DNA of 41,867 nucleotides from Nemertoderma westbladi (taxonomy: Eukaryota; Xenacoelomorpha; Nemertodermatida; Nemertodermatidae), in assembly GCA_032718475.1 (NCBI GenBank), contig JAUCBJ010006292.1, positions 1-41,867 on the forward strand, in the 5' to 3' direction. Both the position numbers and the translations under genes were made by a program. Every line of letters begins with the position of its first letter. The stretch's first letter is position 1. The notes below the pieces were generated by a model. The model worked only from the letters and a program-made list of their open reading frames with translations. It had not been told where the DNA came from and ran no database searches. Below are positions 33,660-41,867 of the stretch, one piece after another.

Positions 33660-33926
33660 GGCACATCATTGGTTGTGAGGTGTGGATGAGGACAATCTCA
33701 TTGGTTATTAGCTTGTTTGTGAGCTGGCATCTCGAATTATCTAGATTCTTCCATTCCTTCTTATATATAAACGTTGCTGACAATGATTGACTCATTCATC
33801 AGATAGCACTTATTTAGTTCTTTCTGTTGGGTTAAATATTGCAGTATTGTAGGCCTATTGGGTTTGTAGCTTCAGTAATTTGAGAGAATTCAACTTTAAA
33901 GTTCAACAATTATTAACGAAACAACA
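33660..33926 (+). promoter_or_regulatory. HSP90 core promoter and 5' UTR
   Basis: Two inverted CCAAT boxes (ATTGG at 33668-33672 and 33700-33704, 32 bp apart) are followed by a TATATAAA-type box at about 33762-33771. The inferred transcription start is near 33795 and the ATG is at 33927. The best heat-shock-element-like run is GATTCTTCCATTCC (33744-33757), in which TTC trinucleotides recur at 5-bp spacing but no perfect alternating GAA/TTC triplet set is present. Non-coding exons upstream cannot be excluded. Confidence 0.5.
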
Positions 33927-34349
33927 ATGCCTGAAAACGCTACCGCCGATTCAGAAGTAGAAACCTTCGCATTTCAAGCTGAAATTGCGCAGCTCCTCAG
34001 TTTAATCATCAACACATTCTACTCGAATAAGGAAATCTTTATTCGCGAACTCATTTCCAACTCATCCGATGCTCTGGATAAGATTCGCTATGAAAGTCTT
34101 ACGGATCCCACGAAACTGGACACTGGGAAAGATCTTCGCATCAAACTGATTCCGGATAAAAGCGCGAAAACGCTAACCATAGAGGACACCGGAATTGGAA
34201 TGACGAAGGCTGACCTTGTCAACAACTTGGGAACCATCGCCAAGTCCGGGACCAAAGCGTTCATGGAAGCGCTCCAGGCCGGGGCCGATATATCGATGAT
34301 CGGGCAGTTTGGCGTCGGTTTCTACTCAGCTTATCTCGTTGCTGATAAG
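33927..34349 (+). CDS. HSP90: HSP90 coding exon 1 (ATPase domain, first part)
   Basis: Codes for residues 1-141 from ATG at 33927 (context AACAATGCC). It includes [19 protein letters not shown] with the ATP-hydrolysis Glu41 and Mg/ATP-binding Asn45, DTGIGM with adenine-binding Asp87, the lid segment ([11 protein letters not shown]), and [16 protein letters not shown]. It ends at the donor GTTGGT in phase 0. Confidence 0.97.
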
Positions 34350-37300
34350 GTTGGTCTAGTTTAATGAACTTACTGCATTGCAGCACCGTTTGACTGCTTC
34401 ACTTCACAGTACCGGTCTGCCGGTAGTTCCTAGTTATGTAGTTATAGCTATAGGCAGCTAGGCCTACCGGCGACCGGTACCGGTACTTAAAATTTGTCAA
34501 TTACAGAATTAGTAACGCCAGAACACATAGAGCCGCTCACGTATTGCCAACTGCCGTACCGCTGTACCGGTCAGCCGGTACGGTATTATGTCCCGTAATT
34601 AATATAAACCGAAACGCAGACAGCAGGACAGGCCAGTTTCCACACCCTCACCCCCCAGACTGGAATCCATAGGCCTACACTTTGCGCCGGATTAATCCGG
34701 CTCGCTTTACAATAAAAGCGCGCTCGAAAATCGTAAAGCGCGCCGGCTTTGGCGCTCCCAAAAATAAAAACCGGCGCCGATTTGTTTGTTTAACAATTAC
34801 GGAAGTGCCTTAAAAATAGCATTAGCTGTTTAAAAATTTCGGCTCGCTTCGCACGCCCCCTTTTCTCTTTTTCTATTGTATGGTTAGGTTCTTAGGTTAC
34901 TGATGTACACAAGTCCCTAAAAGGTGCCACCCTGCTCCATAGCGCGGGAAATTCAAATGATTGAAAGACATGTTATTTGTACTGGAAAGGGTGGCAGATC
35001 AGATCTGCCACCTATATATTGGCGGTAAATTCAAATCTGTTTTAACATTGAATACATTAATAGAGCAAGACCAATCTGCCAATGTAATTCATTGAATCAG
35101 AATAAATTATTTATTATCGGTTTAACTCACTCATCCGGTAATGTTGTTGATTTATCTATTGTGGGACTTCGAGCAGCACGTGAACAACTAAACCAGCACG
35201 TTAACTAGTCTGGGGCTTCGAGCAGCACGTGAACAACTAAACTGGCTGGTTAACAAGTCTGGGACTTCGAGCAGCACGTAAACAACTAAGCTGACTGTTT
35301 AACTAGTCTGGTACATGTCTGGGACAGATATAGCAGTATAGGCAGAAGCATTATACTGTTACCCTATAAGCATCAACACGTCAAAAACACGTGGATACGA
35401 CGTAATTATTTGACGTCAACGTGTTGAAAATGACGTCTTGGCCACGTGTATTTTGGAAGTGTCAAACGTACGTGTTTGAGCACGTCAACCCATGACGTGC
35501 TACAGTTTACGTCAAATGACTTGTTAGACACGTGTCAATTACGTCATCAGACGTCAAATACTACACTGGAACACCACACAAGCACGTCAAATGACGTGCT
35601 AGACACGTACTGTAACAATAACAGACGCCAAATTCAAATGACGCTTTTTCTTCATTCTCATTCTTACGCGTCGCTTTTTACATCGCTTAGATCCATGACA
35701 TTATGATTGAAATTGACGGTGTTTGTTGATACTATTAATAAAGAAAAAACATTATTATATAATGTAACCAATAATAAACCAAATACCGGTATAATATAAA
35801 TAAATATCTACATATAATAAACCTAATGGGTCAATTTGGCCATTTTCTAGTCATTGGTGGTAACTCAGAGTGCGCAATAGCACCATTCACACCCACCATA
35901 GTACCTTCCTACCCACTCACACCCACCATATTACCTTCATACCCACTCACACCCACTGCATTACCTTCCTACCCACTCACACACACCTCATTACCTTCCT
36001 ACCCACTCACACCCACCATATTACCTTCCTACCCACTCACACCCACCATATTACATTCATACCCACTCACACCCACCATATTACATTCATACCCACTCAC
36101 ACCCACCTCATTACCTCCCTACCCACTAACACCCACCACATTACCTTCCTACCCACTCACACCCACCATATTTCCTTCCTACCCACTCACACCCACCATA
36201 TTAAATTCATACCCACTCACACTCACCACATTACATACATTCCTATCCTACCCACACGCACCCACCTCATTACTTTCCTACCCACTCACACCCACCGCCT
36301 ATATAAATAACTAACTAAAATATTCCCACGAACCCACCACTAATATAAATATACTGTACTCATACTGTAGTCAGTCGGTAGTAAGTAGATGTGTCATTAA
36401 GACGTGTTCAAGACGTAATTTTAGGTAATTATTTCCAACATGAAAAGTATCACACAGATACGTGCCATCAAGACGTGTTCAAGACGTCATTTTAGGTAAT
36501 TATATCCACCATGTATAAGTCTCATACAGGAACGTGTCAACAAGAGGTGTTCAAGACGTAATTTTACGTAATTACGTCAACCATCAAAACTTTGAGTTCT
36601 TGCAACAAACATAATTGACGTAAAATGACGTCCACATACCTGTTGAGGTGTAAAAATAGACGTCAAATGCTTATAGGGTATACACCTATTGTTATTACAG
36701 TAGGCTTACCTGCGATATATTTTACTATCAGTTCCCTGCTATATTGTTATAATTATAATGTTCTGATGTAATTATAACTGATACAAGCAAATAATAAATG
36801 TTCTTTACATTTTACTGATAGAAGTTAAGCCAAATCCCCCGATCCCCCCCCCCTCCTCAATTTGCAATTTTGCTCGAAGTCCCAGACTAGTGAACAAGTC
36901 AGCTTAGTTGTTCACGTGCTGCTCGAAGCCCCAGACTAGTTAACGTGTTGATTTAGTTGTTCACGTGCTGCTCGAAGTCCCAGACTAGTTAACAAGTCAG
37001 CTTAGTTGTTCACGTGCTGCTCGAAGTCTCAGACTAGTTAACCAGCCAGCTTAGTTGTTCACGTGCTGCTCTATGCCCCAGACTAGTTAACGTGCTGATT
37101 TAGTTGTTCACGTGCTGCTCGAAGTCTCAGAATTGTTAACCAGTCAGATTAGTTGTTCACGTGCTGCTCGAAGTCCCAGAATTGTTAACCAGTCAGATTT
37201 GTTGTTCACGTGCTGCTCGAAGTCCCAGACTAGGTATCCAGCCAGTTTATTTGTTCACGTGCTGCTCGAAGCCCCAGACTAGTTAACGTGCTGGTTTAGT

Positions 37301-40300
37301 TGTTCACGTGCTGCTCGAAGTCCCAGAATAGATAAAACAACAACAATAACGGATGAGTGAGTTACCGATAAGAAATAATTTATTCTGATTCAATGAATTA
37401 CATTTCTTACAACTTACTCTATTCGCAATAATTTTTATTGTCCGTTTAAATCCTTTTTTTGTCCTTTTTTTTGATTTTTTATGTCCTCCAAAAGTCTAAT
37501 GTTAGGTTCCATGCTACCGGTTTCTCTACTGCTGTTCTCTCGGGCTATCAGTACCGGTATTAGTATATATAGCACTATTTTGCTCTATTGTATGTACAGA
37601 TGTAGGTATAAAGCAGGTATTTCTGTATTTTAGTACCGGTACCGGCACCGGTACTGCTATAGGCCTACTGTGTAGCCTACCATTTAAATATGGTAATGGT
37701 AGGCCTACCGGTTGTGCTAATAAATTTTAAATAATTGATAGGCCAAACTGGATTGTAGGATTGTGGAAAATGTGGATATACCTTTCACATAATTTAGGCC
37801 TGCTATTACTGTATTAGTTTTATCGTCTCTGTAACCTGCTCCTTTCCCTCAATTAGTTAAATGATCGTTTATTGTTTTGGTTAGAAAATCCCGCTTCTGT
37901 AACCTGCCCCTTTCCCTCAATTAGTTAAATGATCGTTTATTGTTTTGGTTAGAAAATCCCGCCTCTGTAACCTGCTCCTTTCCCTGAATTGGTAAAGTGA
38001 CCGTTTATAGTTTTGGTTAGATAGGCCCGCCTCTGTAACCTGCCCCTTTCCCTCAATTAGTTAAATGATCGTTTATTGTCTTGGTTAGAAAATCCCGCCT
38101 CTGTAACCTGCTCCTTTCCCTCAATGAGTTAAGTGATCGTTTATTGTTTTGGTTAGAAAATCCCGCCTCTGTAACCTGCTCCTTTCCCTCAATTAGTTAA
38201 GTGATCGTTTATTGTTTTAGTTAGAAAATCTCGTCTCTGTAACCTGCTCCTTTCCCTGATTTGGTAAAGTGACTGTTTATTGTTTTGGTTAGAAAACTCG
38301 GCCTTAACCTGCTCCTTTCCATCAATTGGTAATTGTTTTTGGCTATAAAATTAGTGTTTTGATACGTCATGTGGTAATCGATTATCGACAACAACCACAA
38401 ACTATTAAATATAGAGTCTTTTTACCACAGGCGCATATGGAAATCTATCTCATAGTCTATAAATCATGGAATGTTTTGGCACAGGCATAGTGAAATCTAA
38501 CTGTCTGACAGTCCAGAAATCAGCAGTCTGACAGTTTGAAGAAATACATACATAAAAAGTCATTAAAAGGACAACAAAAGTCATTATGCATAATTCGTAA
38601 AAAAAAAGGACAAAAAAAGTCAAATAAAAGGACATAAAAAATCACTGCCTACTCTATTCATGTATTCAACGTTAAAACAGATTTGAATTTACCGCCAAAA
38701 TATAGGTAGCAGATATGATCTGCCACCCTTTCCAGTACAAATTACATGTCTTTCAATCATTTGAATTTCCCGCGCTATGGAGCAGGGTGGCACCTTTTAG
38801 GGACTTGTCTGATGTACACAGGTACAGGTACAGCAGTACTGGCATTGGCAGACTGGTTTCACTCCTTCAAAGTTGAAATTGCATTGGCGTGGTGCTCTTC
38901 AAAATTATTTCAATGTGCGGTGCGCGTAAAAAATTGTATATACTGTAAATACTGTATATTTGTACAACTATATATATAGTGATAAATATATATACGACCC
39001 TGTACTGTGCTCATAATGAAAACATTCGGAATAATTTAGTTAATTGAACTAAATTAAAAATTCGAGGATTAAATTCGAATTCGAGGAAAACAATAACTGT
39101 ACATAGATTGTTCAAAGAGCAAACCATTTTCCAGTGTCGATGGTTATAAAAAGTCCAGTTAGATGATGCTCACCTGCTGATGGTATTAGAATGAACATAC
39201 CAATCATGTCACCCAAGCAAAAGCAATAATATATAGTATGATATTATAACTCACTCACTATACTGTATATACTGTATATACGCGTAAAATACTGTATTAT
39301 TATTTTTCCTTCCCCAGGTGGTAGTTTATTCGAAACACAACGACGACGAGGGCTACATCTGGGAGTCGTCGGCGGGGGGTTCCTTCACGGTCCGTTCGGC
39401 TGTCGACGACTCGTTGGCTCGCGGTACGAGGATCGTCCTCCACATGAAGGAGGACCAAACCGACTACCTAGAGGAGAAGAAGATTAAAGACATCGTGAAG
39501 AAACACAGCCAGTTTATTGGGTATCCGATTAAGCTGCTGGTTGAGAAGGAGAGAGATCGCGAGATAAGCGACGACGAAGGAGAGGAGGAGGAAGAGAAGA
39601 AGGAGGAGGCCGAGGGTTCCGATGAAGATAAACCGAAGGTTGAGGAGATCGATGAAGACGAGGAAGAGAAGAAGGTAGCGAAGAAGAAGAAGAAGACGAT
39701 CAAAGAGAAATATACTGAGGACGAGGAGTTGAATAGGACGAAACCGATCTGGACGAGGAATGCGGACGACATCACCTCCGAGGAGTACGGCGAGTTCTAC
39801 AAGAGTTTAACCAACGACTGGGAGGAACATCTGGCCGTTAAACACTTCTCGGTTGAAGGCCAACTCGAGTTTAAAGCTCTTCTGTTTGTACCGAAACGCG
39901 CGCCCTTCGATCTCTTCGAGAACAAAAAGACGAAGAACAACATTAAGTTGTACGTCCGTCGCGTCTTCATCATGGACAACTGCGAGGAGATCATCCCGGA
40001 TTACCTCAACTTCATCAAGGGCGTCGTCGACTCCGAGGATCTCCCGCTCAACATCAGCAGGGAGACACTCCAGCAGAATAAAATCCTAAAGGTTATCCGG
40101 AAGAACCTCGTTAAGAAATGTCTCGAGTTGATAGGCGAGATCGCCGAGGATAAAGATATGTTTAAGAAGTTCTACGAGCAGTTCTCTAAGAACATGAAGC
40201 TCGGGATACACGAGGATTCAACCAACCGGAAGAAGATTAGCGAGTTACTCCGCTACTACACGTCTACTTCCGGTGACGAGATGACGTCATTAAAGGATTA

Positions 40301-41063
40301 CGTCGGCCGAATGAAGGAGAACCAGACGGATATTTACTTTGTTACCGGGGAGACCAAAGAGCAGGTGGCCAACTCTGCGTTCGTCGAGCGGGTCAGGAAG
40401 CGCGGCTTCGAGGTTCTCTACCTGATAGACCCCATCGACGAATACGTCGTACAGCAGATGAAGGATTACGATGGTAAGAAGTTAGTCAGCGTCACCAAGG
40501 AAGGTCTAGAGTTACCGGAAGACGACGCCGAGAAGAAGAAGAAAGAGGAAGACAAAGCAAAGTTCGAGAGTCTCTGTAAGGTTATTAAGGACATCCTCGA
40601 TAAGAAGGTTGAGAAGGTTGTTGTTTCCAACCGTTTGGTTTCCTCCCCGTGCTGCATAGTGACCTCGCAGTACGGCTGGAGCGCCAACATGGAGAGGATC
40701 ATGAAGGCCCAAGCCCTTCGCGACTCCTCCACTATGGGCTACATGGCGGCCAAGAAACACCTCGAGATCAACCCGGACCATCCCGTAATCGATACCCTCA
40801 GGGCCAAGGTCGCCGTCGACAAGAACGATAAATCCGTTAAGGATTTGGTTCTGTTGTTGTACGAGACCGCCCTGCTGAGTTCGGGGTTCTCTCTGGAGGA
40901 TCCACAGGTTCACTCGGCTCGAATCTATCGGATGATAAAGCTCGGTCTCGGTATCGACGACGATGATTCCGCAGCCGATGTCATGGACGACGTTCCTGTT
41001 GGAGACGTTCCTCCTCTTGAAGGAGAAGATGATGATGCGTCTAAGATGGAGGAAGTTGATTAG
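33927..41063 (+). CDS. HSP90: Cytosolic HSP90 molecular chaperone, 722 residues, two coding exons (spliced CDS span)
   Basis: Exons 33927-34349 and 39318-41063 join in phase 0 at ...LVADK / [11 protein letters not shown], giving a full-length ATP-dependent chaperone of normal length with no break. The N-terminal GHKL ATPase domain has the expected Glu41, Asn45, Asp87 and G-x-x-G-x-G (126-131). A Glu/Lys-rich charged linker runs from about 224 to 275. The middle domain contains [11 protein letters not shown] with Arg389, equivalent to the catalytic-loop Arg. The C-terminal dimerisation domain ends MEEVD, the TPR co-chaperone binding motif that marks the cytosolic form and excludes GRP94 (KDEL type) and TRAP1. 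The exons are much richer in G+C than their surroundings. The 4968-bp intron carries nested transposons. Confidence 0.98.
34350..34900 (+). other. HSP90 intron, unique left part
   Basis: Contains many ACCGGT/TACCGG motifs (34410-34590) and a perfect 16-bp palindrome, GCCGGATTAATCCGGC (34686-34701). The palindrome is followed by inverted CGCTTTAC / GTAAAGCG segments. No gene is seen. Confidence 0.6.
35163..35310 (+). repeat. 49-bp subrepeats, left arm (about 3 copies)
   Basis: Three tandem units starting GGGACTTCGAGCAGCACGTG, with AACAACTAAA in the middle and TTAACTAGTCT at the end. Most contain a CACGTG palindrome. They are inverted relative to the units at 36872-37328. Confidence 0.9.
35360..36680. 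mobile_element. Inner TA-flanked inverted-repeat element with ACGT-rich arms
   Basis: TACCCTATAAGCAT (35360-35373) and its perfect complement (36667-36680) bound 1.3 kb. The outermost TA on each side could be a Tc1/mariner-type TA target duplication. Both arms (about 35374-35620 and 36390-36665) are packed with ACGT-core motifs, including the full palindrome TGACGTCA at 35411-35418. The centre is a 30-bp minisatellite. No transposase is present. It sits inside the larger element. Confidence 0.6.
35881..36297 (+). repeat. 30-bp minisatellite, about 14 copies
   Basis: The unit is TACCCACTCACACCCACC plus a 12-base variable end (typically ATATTACCTTCC). Because 30 is a multiple of three, two + strand frames stay open (for example [10 protein letters not shown]-type decapeptides from 35826). 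Simultaneous openness in two frames and the location inside a transposon within an intron argue against coding. Confidence 0.93.
36872..37328 (-). repeat. 49-bp subrepeats, right arm (about 9-10 copies)
   Basis: GCTCGAAG or close variants recur at exactly 49-bp spacing (36872, 36921, 36970, 37019, 37068, 37117 and on). Each is followed by CCCAGACTAGTTAAC and GTTGTTCACGTGCT. They are the reverse complement of the left-arm units, present in three times the number. Confidence 0.92.
37425..38649. mobile_element. Secondary 1.2-kb insertion in the right arm, with 10-bp target duplication
   Basis: The direct repeat TACTCTATTC flanks it (37415-37424 and 38650-38659). The uninterrupted left arm shows the matching contiguous sequence at about 35045-35095, so the insertion is bounded by an internal empty site. 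Its ends are imperfect inverted repeats rich in T-tracts punctuated by GTCC (ATTTTTATTGTCC on the left, GGACATAAAAAATCACTGCC on the right). It carries the 68-bp array. No transposase is seen. Confidence 0.72.
37820..38335 (+). repeat. 68-bp tandem repeat, about 7-8 copies
   Basis: GTAACCTGCTCCTTTCCCT recurs at exact 68-bp steps (37831, 37899, 37967, 38035, 38103, 38171, 38239), with a degenerate last copy near 38305. Each unit ends TTATTGTTTTGGTTAGAAAA. A lone copy lies at 33205-33265. Confidence 0.93.
38819..39317 (+). other. HSP90 intron, unique right part
   Basis: AT-rich, with short TACTGTATA repeats near 39255-39295. It ends with the pyrimidine-rich acceptor TTTTTCCTTCCCCAG. No gene is seen. 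Confidence 0.7.
39318..41063 (+). CDS. HSP90: HSP90 coding exon 2 (rest of ATPase domain, linker, middle and C-terminal domains)
   Basis: Codes for residues 142-722 and ends with TAG at 41061-41063. It begins [21 protein letters not shown], directly continuing exon 1. Next come the charged linker (about 224-275), the middle domain with [19 protein letters not shown] and the catalytic-loop Arg389, and [17 protein letters not shown] and [15 protein letters not shown] of the C-terminal domain. It ends SKMEEVD. There is no frameshift or premature stop. Confidence 0.98.
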   Translation: MVVYSKHNDDEGYIWESSAGGSFTVRSAVDDSLARGTRIVLHMKEDQTDYLEEKKIKDIVKKHSQFIGYPIKLLVEKERDREISDDEGEEEEEKKEEAEGSDEDKPKVEEIDEDEEEKKVAKKKKKTIKEKYTEDEELNRTKPIWTRNADDITSEEYGEFYKSLTNDWEEHLAVKHFSVEGQLEFKALLFVPKRAPFDLFENKKTKNNIKLYVRRVFIMDNCEEIIPDYLNFIKGVVDSEDLPLNISRETLQQNKILKVIRKNLVKKCLELIGEIAEDKDMFKKFYEQFSKNMKLGIHEDSTNRKKISELLRYYTSTSGDEMTSLKDYVGRMKENQTDIYFVTGETKEQVANSAFVERVRKRGFEVLYLIDPIDEYVVQQMKDYDGKKLVSVTKEGLELPEDDAEKKKKEEDKAKFESLCKVIKDILDKKVEKVVVSNRLVSSPCCIVTSQYGWSANMERIMKAQALRDSSTMGYMAAKKHLEINPDHPVIDTLRAKVAVDKNDKSVKDLVLLLYETALLSSGFSLEDPQVHSARIYRMIKLGLGIDDDDSAADVMDDVPVGDVPPLEGEDDDASKMEEVD

Positions 41064-41453
41064 CGACTTCTGGACTGGGATTGTAATTGATTAAGTTGGC
41101 AATGTTATGCCGTGTTAGTGTGCTACCCTTCTTCAACACGGTGGTTTCGTTTCAACATAATTTTGACGAGATTTTTGTTTGGAATTCTGAACCCATAAAC
41201 TCAATTTAATAGGACAATATAGTGTGAACTTTTGAACTTTGTTACTAAATGGAATTAATATCAGTATTGTGCTGTTGTGGAATAAGTAACGATTTATTTT
41301 GAGTTTTATTAACTATTCAATTTTCATATTTCTGAAACTACGTAACTATTATTATACTGAAATAATAACATTATGTCTAATGGTGTTGTAATATAACGCT
41401 ATACGGTAACTGGTTATTTAGTAAATCAAAGACAACTCTAGTTTTTCAAGATA
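41064..41453 (+). other. HSP90 3' UTR and downstream flank
   Basis: No canonical AATAAA is present between the stop and the G tract. Variant hexamers such as AATATA occur, so the poly(A) site is not fixed. No other gene is seen. Confidence 0.5.
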
Positions 41454-41477
41454 GGGGGGGGGGGGGGGGGGGGGGGG
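41454..41477 (+). repeat. Homopolymer run of 24 G
   Basis: An uninterrupted G24 (C24 on the minus strand). It can form G-quadruplex structures and is prone to length error in sequencing. Confidence 0.95.
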
Positions 41478-41599
41478 TGTTGGAAGCAAATCCAACCATC
41501 GCGTCTCAATACTGAATTACCATAAAGTAGCAATTGATAATTTTGGAATCCGTATACGCGTTTTACACCTACCCAATTACATGGGCACTTTTTATAATT

Positions 41600-41867
41600 A
41601 AAATTGAAACAGTAACTGGAATGCTGCATTATGTAATACTGAAACTGTAACTGGAATGCTACATTTTATAATACTGATATTGCAACTGTAACTGGAATGC
41701 TACATTTTGTAATACTGAAACAGTAACTGGAATGCTACAATTTGTAATACTGAAACTGTAACTGTAATGTTACATTTTGTAATACTAAAACTATAACTGG
41801 AATGCTATATTTTGGAATACTGTAACTGGAATGCTACATTTTGTAATACTGAAACTGTAACTGGAAT
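41600..41867 (+). repeat. 35-bp degenerate minisatellite, cut by the window end
   Basis: About seven and a half copies of GTAACTGGAATGCTACATTT followed by TGTAATACTGAAACT, with scattered substitutions and some short units. The array continues to the last base, so its full length is unknown. Confidence 0.92.

Larger units (their letters stand above)
34910..38809. mobile_element. Long-inverted-repeat (foldback/MULE-like) element in the HSP90 intron
   Basis: The outer arms 34910-35065 and about 38645-38807 are inverted copies of roughly 160 bp with few mismatches, beginning CAAGTCCCTAAAAGGTGCC. The inner arms continue as inverted copies: about 35080-35162 against 37328-37405, then 49-bp subrepeats. 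TGATGTACA flanks both ends (34901-34909 and 38810-38818), with two extra bases (TC) before the right copy. This suggests a 9-bp target duplication. Long arms and a 9-bp duplication fit Mutator-like elements, but no transposase is visible, so the class is tentative. The right arm is interrupted by a later insertion (37425-38649) and the centre holds a further element. Confidence 0.75.

Noticed and set aside
33613-33795. Minus-strand 60-codon open frame
   Set aside because: It covers the HSP90 promoter, is AT-rich, and has no recognised content.
35446-35706. Open frame of 86 codons on the + strand
   Set aside because: It lies in the ACGT-repeat arm of the inner element within the HSP90 intron, with no recognisable domain.
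39464-40913. Minus-strand and alternative-frame open frames within HSP90 exon 2
   Set aside because: They are shadows of the conserved HSP90 reading frame, for example the Ser/Phe run opposite the Glu/Lys-rich linker.

Overview
This is a nuclear genome window from an animal. It has spliced genes with GT-AG introns, an AT-rich background, abundant minisatellites and inverted-repeat DNA transposons. Nothing prokaryotic is present. I cannot name the species. A marine invertebrate, perhaps a deuterostome such as an echinoderm, is a guess from the general character of the repeats. Both recognised genes lie on the + strand.

1-26.5 kb: a nine-exon gene (coding exons from 607 to 26548) whose exons join in phase to give a 395-residue four-pass membrane protein. 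It has a PPxY motif in each terminal tail, a long loop with degenerate Asp-rich 9-10-residue repeats, and an RKRR furin-type site. The family is uncertain (CD20/MS4A-like topology). Its intron 3 is about 21.9 kb long because it is filled by a roughly 21.3-kb minisatellite (2045-23378, some 650 units). The repeat unit is a copy of the junction between the end of exon 3 and the intron 3 splice donor. The intron therefore begins with hundreds of near-identical donor sites, only the first of which is compatible with the full protein. This is the most remarkable feature of the window. Intron 2 holds a small foldback element and intron 6 a 75-nt tRNA-like sequence.

26.5-33.9 kb: intergenic. It contains the likely 3' UTR, a non-autonomous inverted-repeat element with a 6-bp target duplication and a 21-bp palindromic satellite in its arms (27523-28834), and a 3.6-kb composite 25/39-bp minisatellite (29238-32845). 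The promoter region of the next gene follows, with a TATA box and two inverted CCAAT boxes.

33.9-41.1 kb: a complete cytosolic HSP90 gene in two coding exons (722 residues, ending MEEVD). Its 4968-bp intron holds a nested set of elements. An outer long-inverted-repeat element (34910-38809) is flanked by a TGATGTACA duplication. A 1.2-kb insertion with a 10-bp duplication interrupts its right arm, and an inner TA-flanked element carries dense ACGT motifs and a 30-bp minisatellite.

41.1-41.9 kb: the HSP90 3' flank, with a run of 24 G and a 35-bp minisatellite cut by the window end.

A recurring theme is tandem subrepeats inside the arms of inverted-repeat elements (17-bp, 21-bp and 49-bp units), with unequal copy number on the two sides. 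This resembles foldback/TU-type elements. The two genes show no evident functional link.
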